DNA of 64,000 nt. Source: Diadophis punctatus similis (taxonomy: Eukaryota > Chordata > Lepidosauria > Squamata > Dipsadidae). Both the position numbers and the translations under genes were made by a program. Location of the stretch: contig JALIGW010000028.1 in NCBI GenBank assembly GCA_023053685.1, positions 6,236,501-6,300,500 on the forward strand. The letters are read 5' to 3'. The notes beneath the pieces are model-generated. The model ran no database searches. It was not told where the DNA came from and saw only the letters and a list, made by a program, of their open reading frames with translations. This document shows, piece after piece, positions 26,101-38,100 of the stretch (positions within the stretch are counted from its first letter, which is position 1; every line of letters starts with the position of its first letter).

Positions 26101-29100
26101 TGAGCTGAAGCCAATTCATCCTCATCCAAAAGTTTAAAGCCTCCAGGTGCTGACAACATCAGCTGGTCAGCTTGGGGTAGAAATGTACAATGGATATCAT
26201 CAGCATACTGATGATAATTCAACCATCTGCGAGGATATTGACCAATTGTTTTTATTTAAGATGTTCAGAATGAATGGTAATTCCGTATGAAATACCTACT
26301 AGGTTGTTTTTAAAATATTTTATTTATTGATTTAATTTATATGCTACCCAGTTCACTCTGAAAAGCGACTCTTTCTATTGATAGAAATCTAAAATAGTTT
26401 AATTCCATCACTTTAATGCCAGCTTAAACATCTGGTGTGATAAATTACATATTTCAAAAAGATGAGTTTGTATCCCCTGAGTGGATATCACAAATTTATT
26501 TGGCTCATTTTTGCTTTTCACAAACCACATTATTTTTACCTGGAAACTGGTAGCCAAGTTTCTAAAGGACACTAGAGTCAGGCCTCATCCTATAGTATTA
26601 ATTGCAATAGCACAAAATGAAACTCTCAGTGACAGAGCAGGAAATCAAGAGTACTCCAACAGCAGAATGCAAACAAATAAGTATGCTATATGACACAAAA
26701 TGTAACACTCACAGCTGCATAATTTGAAAAGTAGTTTTGCCTGCCTGTCAGGTATATGGAGTAGGCATACTTTGCTGCCACAGAACAGATTAAATACTAG
26801 GTAAAGCAAAGAAATCATTCACATTCCCCAGAGTAACAGATGAATGAATATATTCCAGATGGCAAAAGAATCTGGTAACCAATGGATGGAATAAAGGGAA
26901 GCAGAAGTCCCCATGGTGGCCTTTAAGTATCTGGAAAATGACTAGGTTAACCTTGTAATTCTCCATTCTTGTTATTAAAACATGTACGGACAAGAATATT
27001 GATTTAGTAACAGAGATGAAAACTTGCCATTACGCTAATGGATCTTCAATTTTTTAATCTTCCAAAGCCAACATGGAAGGAAAAGTGAGAACTTCTTTTA
27101 AGAGGCTGAAAATTCATGTGTTACACAAAAATCATAACGTGGTTCTTTGTGTGATACCTGATAATTATTTTAGGAAGAACGCCACTAACCATTCCAAGGC
27201 AATGTAGTGTGAATCAGGAAGAACCAAAGGGGAAGAAGCCTAGCTTCATTAGTCAAAAGAGACGTTTGTGCAGAATCTATACGATGGAGACTCTCTGAGC
27301 TGTGTTGAGAAATACTTAGTGAAAAGGACTCCTAGTACTTGCTGCAGTTCACCATCACATCTGATAGCAAGAGAGTGCAATAAGAAGACCCGGTTGACGT
27401 TGCTTTGGAAGAGACAATTGCTGTGTCCCGCCCCTCCCGCCACATTTTCCCAGGTTCACAGCATCTCGACTTGTGTAAGTTGAGTTCCCTGTTTAGTTCC
27501 CTTTTCCATTTGCAAAACAGAAAAAAGGAAGTGCAAGAACTCAGTGTTATTATTGCAAGCCATAGCATTTCAAGTTAAACTGCAAGTAGAAGAAATTGGT
27601 GGGGTGTTTTTTTTAATGGTTTAAATCAGGGTTTCCCAACTTTTGTATCTTTAAGACATGTGGACTTCAACTCCCAGAGACTTCTGTGTCTTAAAGTTGT
27701 CAAGGTTGGGAAACTCTGGTTTAAATTGTGGAATGTGTTTACAGGGCCCTCTGATGCAGGTGAATCCACTCTTATTCTCAGAATAAGGACATGAAAAGGA
27801 GGACAGCAAGAAAGTAACCATATTTTATTGCCACCAAGTGCCAATTTTTTATGCTTGCAACCTACCAGATAGTTTTGCTACTGACCATGAGCCCTGGGAA
27901 TCTCAGGCAGGAGTGGCAATGGCTTTCTTCAATCAAAAGCATATCCAAGGAGGGAATTATGATAGACTCAACACTGTCTGGCAATTCTGTTTGGCTCCTT
28001 AGAAGCTCAGCATTCACAGCCATCTTCTGGAACACCCAGGGGAACTTTCCCATCTTCCTAATTTATTAATTGCATGATTCCCCTCTGGTCCAGAGACCAT
28101 TACTGGATGGAACAGATGCAAAGAGAACATCTGGAAGTTTGTGACATGCTTATTGTAAGCACAACTAGCCAGTTAAAATGTTTATGCATTTTTTTTAATT
28201 GGAGAAAAGAAAAGAAAAGAAAAGAAGTTGACCACTACTTGATAAGTTTAAGGAACTAAATCTCTGTGTGTATGTTTCTGGCATGTCTGGTTTGGATATC
28301 TAAGATATTTTAGCCTTAGTGTTTCTGAGCTGGGGTTGGAATACAACTCTGAGCATCATCAGTTTTCCCTGTTTTGCTACGAATGCTGAAGTTCAGAGTC
28401 AAACTCAAACTGATGCAGTTTCTAGCACATCCCAATGCCTTTTTTAACTAGGCAGATCTTGATTCTGGTCATGTTGTGATGCCACCCATGACAATTTTGC
28501 AGGCCCTTAAATACTGAGAACTTCTCCTCTCATAACACTTTTTCTCTAATCACATATAAGTTTGAAACAGAAAAGTAATGTTCTGGAAAATGGAAGTATA
28601 TTCACATAATCCCTTTCCATCTAGCTGCTTTTTATCTATTTCATTTCTGTTTTCAATATACTAACTCAGTTATTTTAAGCATTCATGTTTTGTTTTGTGT
28701 TTTTAATTTGCATTGATAACTATCCTACCTTATGAAAGTACTTATACCCATGTTTTAAATAAGTTTTTAAAAATCTTTACATAAAACTATAAAATCTTGC
28801 TTCTTCCTCAGTAAAGCACAAGAGATGAAGGGGAGCTTTCTTCTTAAAATCAAAATGGGATGTGTCCTTTTAGCTTGATTTCTTGCAAATTCCTTCAGAT
28901 ATTCTCCCCAAAATTCTGAACATTACAACCCTTACTGTCCAATTCAAGCAATATTAACACTTATCCTTCCCTGTTCAGCTACTTCCCCTACTTTCTTTCA
29001 ATTTCCCCTCTTTTCTCCCAGTGCACTGCCCCTTCCCCTCCCTCCCCTTATCTCCATCCTGCCATTGTTTCCTCAGCCTTAACTATTTCTGTTGAAAGGA

Positions 29101-32100
29101 GGAGAATATGTATGTGCATAACTGAGTTTTTATTTTTTCTCTGGCAAGAGTGTGGGGATCAAATAAGATTTTTTACCGGAGAGGGAATTCATGTTAATCA
29201 ATAGTTAAGAATCTTATATTAATACTGAATTAATATAAGTAGTCCTTGAGTTACAACCACAATTGAGCCCAAAATTTATGTTGCTGAGTGAAACATTTGT
29301 TAAGTGATTTTGCCCCATTTTATGACTTTTCTTGCCACAGTTGTTAAACGAATCATTGCAGTTATTAAGTTAGTAACATAGTCATTAAGTGAATCTGGAT
29401 TCCCCATTGACTTTGCTTGTCAGGTCACAAAAGCTGATCACATGACCTTGCAACTGTCATAAAAATGAACTAGTTGCCAATCACCTGAATTTTGACCATG
29501 GGACCCTGGGGATGCTGCAACGGTTGTAAGTGTGAAAAATGGTCAGAAGTCACTTTTTTCAGTGCCGGTATAACTTTGACCGGTCAACTAAATGAACTGT
29601 TGTAAGTCAAGGACAACCTGTAATGAGTGGGGGATTATTCTAAATTACAGATCATTGTCTTTTCAGATAGATGTAGTAGTCACTCTTGGAGGGAATTTTC
29701 AATTTTTAATAAAATAGTCAATCAGAAGAAAACATTCAGGGATCAATCACCATTTTGTATGAATGCCTTACACCAGGGGTCTCCAACCTTGGCAACTTTA
29801 AGACTTGTGGACTTCAACTCCCAGAGTTTCTCAGCCAGCAAAGTATTCTGGGAGTTGAAGTCCACAAGTCTTAAAGTTGCCAAGGTTGGAGACCCCTGCC
29901 TTAGACCAGTGTTTCTCAACCTTGGTAGCTTCAGTTCCCAGAATTCCCCAGCAAAAGCCCAGGCTGAGAAACATTGCCTTACTTAGGCAAGCACAGTTTG
30001 AGGTCAATACATCTGCTCAACTAGTTGGTCAACAGACAAAAACTGATACCAAAGGATTTTCCTCTGATGGTAAACAGACTGGGTGGCTATCCATCAGGGA
30101 CGCTGCAGCAACAGATTCCTGCACTAGACAAAAGGTTGGATTAGATCAGTGGTTCCCAACCTGTGGTACGTGTACCACTAGTGGTACACGAGGGCCTTCC
30201 AAGTGGTACGCGAACACTTTCGGGGTCATGAACGATTTTTAGTTAGTTATTTTTTACTTCACAAAAATGTTTACTGCCTAACACAAGATAATCTGGCAAC
30301 GATTTGCAACTGTTGCCACACGCCACCCACCTGGTCCCAGCGGCCCGAGAATCCAGTTGCTGGATGCGCGGGGCCAAAAAAGGAACGGTGACTGTTCTGA
30401 ACTCTCAGCAGTCGCGCAGTAGAACCCTTGCGAGAAGGTGCGCGTCGTAGCGAGCTCTCGAGCTAAGGTTAATCTCACTCTGCTATTGTTAGCACTATGT
30501 TCTCTTGACTCAAGTTACCCTTTGATATTCATTACTGCATCTCAGTGTGTATGTTACTATTTTTATTATTATTTTGTATACTTATATACTTATTATTTTC
30601 GTAGTTGGTTTGCGTGTTCTACTTGTACAATTATGGAAATAAAGTGATATCTGATCGAATTTAGTTTCTCTGGAACCAGGTGGTACGCAGCGACTGTACG
30701 GGACCTCCAAGTAGTACTCGATCACAAAAAGGTTGGGAACCACTGGATTAGATGATATGTCAGATCCCTTCCAACCCTTATACACAATGATACTGTGAGA
30801 TAGGGACAGCACAACATTGAACAAGAATAAGATGCTTGATAGTGGAATTATTCTAATCCAATTTGGGTTTGGGCCAAACACAACTCTCTTTGGTTGACAT
30901 CAACTCTAGAAACAAATGCCAGAGATGAAGGTAAGAGTGAGAAGAAGTCAGCAGCTACTGAAATGGGAATGTGGGGAAAAGATGATGGTGAAGCAGAAGT
31001 AGATCAAACAAAACATGGAACAGAAAAAAAAACCACAACACAGCTTTTCCCTAACCTGGTGTCCTTTCTGGCATGGGCAACCGTTGGAGACAAATGTTGC
31101 TACTCACAACATATCTGGAGACCGCCAGGTTATGAATGGCTGCTGCAGACCCCCAATGGTCCAGAGCAGGTGCTAGGAAGACAAAGAGCAGCTGAAGTTG
31201 GATGCAAACATGAGATTTCTGGGAGGAGAAAAGATAAATCCCCAGCAGGGATCAAAGCAAGAGTCCATGTTGTTGACAAGAGACAGGAAATAATTTTAAA
31301 GGCAGGGATCATGATCTTTACAGGATGGGGAGTCAATACCAGGAAAAGGCACTTTCGCAAATATTTTCATTGGCAGATCTATACACAAACCCACACTTTA
31401 CACATCATCATGGTAGAGAAATATTGGATCTGCTTCAAGAAGGAGCAACAAAGTGTGAAGGACTAGTGTCAGTTCCATGCCCACAAGCTAATGAAATACA
31501 CTCACTCTCTGCATTCCCTCCAGTTGCCTCTTCTTTGCACATTTTTTTACCACAGTTCACTCTTTTTTTGATTTTGTAATATTTTATAATATTCAAATTT
31601 GCCATTGCCACAATTTGCCATTGTGTTGGAGGTTGTTTTTGGTTTTCCCTGCAAGGACCACATTGTTAGAGAAACATACTTTATTCATAACCACTCTGTT
31701 TAAACCATGAGCAAAATTATCCTTCTGCTTCTAATCTTTTAAGAGGTTTTAAAAGAAATCTGTCTTTCTCGAAACATACTTCGCATAAGGAGAGATATGG
31801 AGCCCAAAACTTCAGAACGAGACTGCTAACAACAACAAAAAAACCTAAAAATTAAAAATATAAATAATTAGTATTAATATTGAGATAATGCTGAGAAAAT
31901 CTTTGGAAAGGTGCCTGCTAGATAGAAACAGACAAAGGCCAGCAGTCAGGTATAACAATGAAGTCTCCATTAATTCAGGCTCTTTGTCAGCAGTTATGAT
32001 GACTCAGTTACTAAATCTAGAAAATGATTTAAACAGTGCTGGCCGCAGAGAAATTCCTCCTAAGCTCCTACCTTTCTCACGCACAGTTGTACATATAAGA

Positions 32101-35100
32101 ATGCCCTGAAACATTTTTTTCCCTAGGCCTAATTAAAACAAAAAAACTTGCCAGCAGTCCCAAATGAGACAATTTTTTAATGATTGTGACTTGCTCCGAG
32201 GCAAAGTCCTTTCTCATAATTCCTTGGAGTTGTGTTGCATCATATAAACTAATCAGAATGAGTAAAAGCAACTTTTTAAAAGTGTGGGAGACAAGAAACA
32301 TGTTGCCAAAAAAAAAAACCCACCCCACCCTACAACAGAAGACAAGAGAAACAGTCCTCGGGGGTTGGGAAAGGAGAATAAAAGTTCTGATTCTGTTTAG
32401 TGGTATAGTACTGCATTGACAATACCACCTTTAAAGGAGTGTCTCTTATTTGCCTCCCCTACTGCTATGGAAGCCAAGAGGAATTTAACAGTTTATATTT
32501 TTCTCCTTGCCTCACAGCTGTAAACTTTTATTGGTCAATATATACAGCTCTCAATTACAGCTCATTTTCTACAAAAACCTCCCAGAAGCCCTGAAGCATT
32601 ATCTCAGCCAGATCTAGGGGCCAGGGCTGGAGACTGGAGTCAGGTCTCCTGGATTTTATTGACAGTTATGCCACTCTCATACTGCAAAAATAAACTGCCT
32701 CCATTTTTTTTAATAGACTCCCAGTCTATTAAGTAAAACCCTGGGAGCCACAAGAAAGTCAGGGAGAAAACTTGTTTGCTTCTGCTTTTTTCTAAAACAC
32801 GAACAAACTAATTAACCATGATTTGATTTGCTAGGATTTTACTCACGGGCTGCAGCAGGGCGATGCATTGTTACTTGGGATTAAGTCTGAAGTGATGAAT
32901 TTAGCAGGCCTTGCTTTGAACAGGTACAATAAAAGCGGCTATTAAGCTCCCTAGATCTTGTGAATACAGGTAGTCCTCGACTTACAACAATTCGTTTAGT
33001 GCCCGTTCAAAGTTAGAACATCAGTGAAAAAAGTGACTGATGACCATTTTTCACATTTATGACTGTTTAAGCATCTTCATGGTCATGTGATCAAAATTCA
33101 AATGTTTGGCAATTGACTCATATTTATGACGGTTCCAGTGTCCTGGTGTCGTGATCCCCTTTCATGACCTTCTGACAGAGGTGGGTTCCTACTGGTTCTA
33201 ACCGGTTCTTTAGAACCATTAGTAACTCGGTGATGACGTCACGGAGCCGGTTCTGTCAGTGTCTCTGTGGGCGCCGCCATCTTGGACTTTGCTTCTGCGC
33301 ATGCGCATAAGCTATTTTTTGATTGCTGCGGGCGCGTGCACGGCAAACCGGCAGCAAAAGGATCCAGAACCCACCCCTGCCTTCTGACCAGCAAAGTCAA
33401 TGGGGAAGCCAGATTCATTTAACAACATGTTACTAATTTAAGAACTGCAGTAATTCACTTAACAACTCTGTCAAGTAAGCTTGTAAAATGGGGAAAAACT
33501 CACTTAACAAATGTTTCACATAGCAACAGAAATTTTGGGCTCAATTGTGGTTGTAAGTCGAGGACTATATCTGTATCCTAACAAGATTCAAAAACTTTGT
33601 TGGACAGCTATAACAGATTTAAATAAATAAATAAATATCTTCCTGCAAATGGTTGAGCGGGAGAGTGAACCTCCAAATGACTAAAAGAAGTTTCAGTATG
33701 TAAATTTTAAAAACGGGAGAGTCAACCTCCAAATGACTAAAAGAAGTTTCAGTGTGTAAATTTAAAAAATGGGTGAGCCAAGCTCAGACATACTACAGAT
33801 GGGAGTATTATTGTGTCATAGATTTCAATATAGCCCTTACTGTACACCCAAGGTGCAGTAGAAATCATTAAAAACTATTTTCCAGTATTTGATCCTGCGT
33901 ACTTCTATCTTCAAACAGGAGGTTTATGTCTGTTGTTACCTAAAATTAAAAATTTAACCACTGGCTGTTGGAAAAGTGATTCAGGTGTTGTGATGTGTCT
34001 CACCTACAAAGATCAGAACAGTGCAAGTCATGGTATTTTCTGTTATCTACGGAAATGAAAGTTGGAATTTAAGAGACCAGGATAGAAAGAATATTGATGC
34101 TTTTAAACTTTGGTGTTAAGAAGACTCGGGAATACTGTGGATAGCTAAGGAATTAACAAATGGGTCATTGAACAAATCAATTATAGTTTTCACTTGAGGC
34201 ACAAATGATCAGGCTCAAATTATCCTACTTTAGATACATTATGTGAAGAAGGCTAAACTGCTAGACAAGGCAGAAGAAAACAGAATAACCAGCAGCATGA
34301 TGAATTGACTCAGTTACAAGCAGTGATGGGTAGATTGTTAGAAGATCTGAAAGACTACACGGTCATAGAGGAAATCTATCCATATGGTCACTAAGAGTCA
34401 ATATTGACTTGACGGCACATAATCAATATATCCAATTATCTATACTGGAATGCCTGCAAACAACAGGAAATTATTAGATAAACCAACTTTCCTTCTCCCC
34501 CTCCCCAATAGGGAAGAGAAATACAAGTTATGTATGTCTTAGGCTTAACACAAATGCTAATCAACTACAAGACAAACCAAATGTTTAATTGGAGTCTGTG
34601 TTAAATATTGATTCCAAATTCATATATAGGTAAAGTGACCAGATTTTTTTTTTTTAAGCGGGACACTGACGGGGGGGCGGGGCCGCCCATTTGAGTTTTG
34701 CCCTCTGCGCATGCGCAGAACGCTGCGCATGCGCAGAGGGCAAAAGACCGCCAATGTCGGCGTCCAGGTGGGGGGGGAGGCGGAGGCCTTTCCTCGCCTC
34801 CCGCCTTCCCTTCGGGAGCCAGCAGTGGCTTGGGCGAAGCCGCGTTTCTTTCTTTGCGTCCTATTTGCTCTAGTTTTTAACTCTTCGGGGATCTCTCCCC
34901 CCTCCTATTTTACTACTCTCCCCTCACCTGCATTATTAGAGGAACTGAGGAAGAGTCGTCCGGAGCTGTTCCAAGGATGAGGAAGAGAGAAAGCCATTGT
35001 GCTGCAAACTGAGCGCCTTTGGTGGCCTATCGCCTTCTTATATCGCCGGGCTTTCTAATTTGCATGCCCCAGGTAGCGGTCATTGGCTCCCCGGTCACTG

Positions 35101-38100
35101 TGGCTGTACCGGGGAGCCCGCGTGCTTGTCATCAATGGAGACGCACGCGCGGAAGGCACCACGGAGCAGAGGCACCTGGCGAGCGAACGGGCAGGCGGGC
35201 AGGAGACGCGAGCAGGAGCCTGCCGCCGATGCCGCCACTCACCTCGCTCGCCAGGTGCCTCTGCTCCGTGGTGCCTTCCGCGCGCGCGTCTCCATTGATG
35301 ACAAGCACGTGAGCTCCCCGGTACAGCCACAGTGACCGGGGAGCCAATGACCGCTACCTGGGGCATGCAAATTAGAAAGCCCGGCGATATAAGAAGGCGA
35401 TAGGCCACCAAAGGCGCTCAGGTTGAAGCACAATGGCTTTCTCTCTTCCTCATCCTTGGAACAGCTCCGGACGACTCTTCCTCAGTTCCTCTAATAATGC
35501 AGGTGAGGGGAGAGTAGTAAAATAGGAGGGGGGAGAGATCCCCGAAGAGTTAAAAACTAGAGCAAATAGGATCACTGGGGCTGTACCGGGGAGCCCGCGT
35601 GCTTGTCATCAATGGAGACGCGCGCGCAGAAGGCACCACGGAGCAGAGGCACCTGGCGAGCGAGGCGAGTGGCGGCATCGGCGGCATGCTCCTGCCCGCG
35701 TCTCCTGCCCGCCTGCCCGCTCGCTCGCCAGGTGCCTCTGCTCCGTGGTGCCTTCCGCGCGCGCGTCTCCATTGATGACAAGCACGCAGGCTCCCCGGTA
35801 CAGCCACAGTGACTGGGGAGCCAATGACCGCTACCTGGGGCATGCAAATTAGAAAGCCCAGCGATATAAGAAGGCGATAGGCCACTAAAGGTGCTCAGGT
35901 TGAAGCACAATGGCTTTCTCTCTTCCTCATCCTTGGAACAGCTCCGGACGACTCTTCCTCAGTTCCTCTAATAATGCAGGTGAGGGGAGAGTAGTAAAAT
36001 AGGAGGGGGGAGAGATCCCCGAAGAGTTAAAAACTAGAGCAAATAGGATCACTGTGGCTGTACTGGGGAGCCCGCGTGCTTGTCATCAATGGAGACACGC
36101 GCGCGCGGAAGGCACCACGGAAACAAGGAGGAATCTAGTAACAATCAAGCTAAAAAGATATATTCAGTTTAATTTTTTTAAAAATCTCGCCTCGTTATTT
36201 TTTTATAACTGATGGCAGCAAACATACCCAATACCGCTTCCGCCTATTTTCGCCCCACAACATCAACTCTGCAAGATAATAAGTTGGGCTGAGAAAGAAT
36301 GATTGGCTGCCTTTCTTAAAGAGAAACGAGAGCGGGGTTTTTGCACGTATGTTATTGTCCGCGCTGTGTTCGGGAGATAATGCCCATGTGTCTTACTCTT
36401 CGTCCAGCCAATCAACTGACCGAAGGTCCGCCTCCTTTTTTCTTCCTACTCTGCGATAGGCCGGAGGTCTGCAAAAAGCCACGCCCTCCCTGCTTACTGG
36501 AGGGAGATTTAAAGCCGCATTTCATGCTGGCCATTAGGGTTTTTGGAAGGGGTGCTCCGGTTCGGCGGCCAATCATGCAATTTCTGAATTCTTTGTCGGA
36601 CTCCTCGACTGCCGTAACTGGCCGGTAGTTGCCTTTAGATTTTGGGCGTTGGGTGTTGGGTGGAGCTTCGTTTTAAACTGCTGGTATCTCTGCCTTCTCC
36701 CGTCGGAGGTTTAAAAATCGGGACTTTTTAAGAGGGCGGGCGGGACGCGGGACAAATTGCGAAAAAGCGGGTGTGTCCTGCCAAAATCGGGACGTCTGGT
36801 CACCTTATATATAGGCCAGGCCAGGGAGCTGAATATGAATAAATCCTACCGGTAATTAGTATTTTTTTCAATCCAGTTAGAGAAGGAGAAGCAAACATCT
36901 CAAGGCTTGATTTCACTCACAGTCTCGTATACAGATACAACTAAATCCAGGCTTAACATTGCCTGTAAACATAGTTTCATGGAAATGTAAACTTTAAAAA
37001 AAAAAGAATCAGATAAACTCCAAATATTTGTTATTGAGGCTGGTGTAGGGATTATGGTACTGATCAAGGACCAAGGAAATCCAAATCCAAGTCTACCCTT
37101 AATTCATGTATGATTCCTTCCTATTGAAGGGCCATGGCTATGGGTATGAAATCTCGATAAATTTTAGCTCTGCATGTTATAGTGAAAGAATCTTTATCTC
37201 AGCCACGTAGGACTTCTTCAGTGCACCAGGTGGAAAAGGTTGTTTTTACCCATTCATGCTCAATGGATGGTCATCTGGTCATTTTAATAATTCTTCTACT
37301 AAAACAAAGTCATCTCTTTCCTCAATTATTTCTTCCAATTGTGTATCATCTTCCTTGATCCATTTTAATTGATCCATTGTAATCCTTAATGAAAGTATTG
37401 GATAAATTTTATCATGTTTCCTTGTTTGTTCTTATGGGAACACTTTCAGGGAATAGTCATTCGCATTTTCGTTTTCATAGGGAAGACCATCAGTCCTAAG
37501 CCAATGTTCTTTCCTTTTTACACAATAGTGCAGTCTGATTGCAACCATACCTCTTTGAGGTGACACAATAAACAAGTTACAGTTCTGGTCACCAATAATC
37601 TTCCAGAAAAGTACTGGACAACACAGCACTGTCTTTATCAACAGGATGAGAAGAAAATGGCCAAAAAGAATATAAACCACCAGCACAAACTTAGTAATAA
37701 GTACTGTGGTGTCCTTCAGTATAGTTCCACACAAAGAAGATGATTCCCCATTTCCATATGTATATGGAATCCTTTAATCCAGACCTTGCCAAATAAATAT
37801 CTTCCACATCTTTTAGGAATCTTTTCTCCAAAATTGTTGAGAACGCGGAACTGAAGTCCCACCAATCTGGAAGCTCTGGTTGAGTGAGGAAGGATGACTG
37901 AGTGATAAAAGATCAAGTATTTCTTTCCTACCTTCTGTTTAAAATAAAGAGTTTGCACATATACAAATATGAGAGAAAGAGAGAGAAGGGACTGTCAGCT
38001 TGCACACACTTTCTTGTCCTTTATGCCGCTCCATTATTTCAGCTGAAAGAGAAAGAGCTCCTCCTCTCTCGCCTGCCTCAGCTCGTAGTAAAGAGGGAGG

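Larger units (their letters stand above)
34860..36120. repeat. Inverted and tandem promoter-module array
   Basis: The left arm 34860-35189 is the reverse complement of 35245-35570. The block then repeats with a 477-bp period: partial left arm 35571-35664, right arm 35722-36047, and a partial arm again at 36048-36120. Identity between arms is high by eye, so the array looks young. The open frames of 60-118 codons here are shadows of the palindrome. Confidence 0.9.
34631..36807. mobile_element. Large hAT-type element carrying repeated promoter modules
   Basis: The ends are TAAAGTGACCAGA and its inverted partner TCTGGTCACCTTA, with an exact 8-bp duplication TATATAGG (34623-34630, 36808-36815). 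At 2,177 bp it is large, CpG-rich and lies in BMF intron 3. I see no transposase-like frame. It contains the inverted and tandem promoter modules described separately, and a second CpG- and CCAAT-rich region at 36290-36620. Confidence 0.88.

Noticed and set aside
30894..31466. 190-codon plus-strand open frame, [13 protein letters not shown]...
   Set aside because: No recognised domain, no flanking splice signals and no coding neighbours; antisense in a BMF intron. Probably chance, though a protein search would settle it.
34691..35910. About a dozen open frames of 60-118 codons
   Set aside because: All fall in the inverted promoter-module array and mirror each other; only the short ATG-to-donor exon is of interest.
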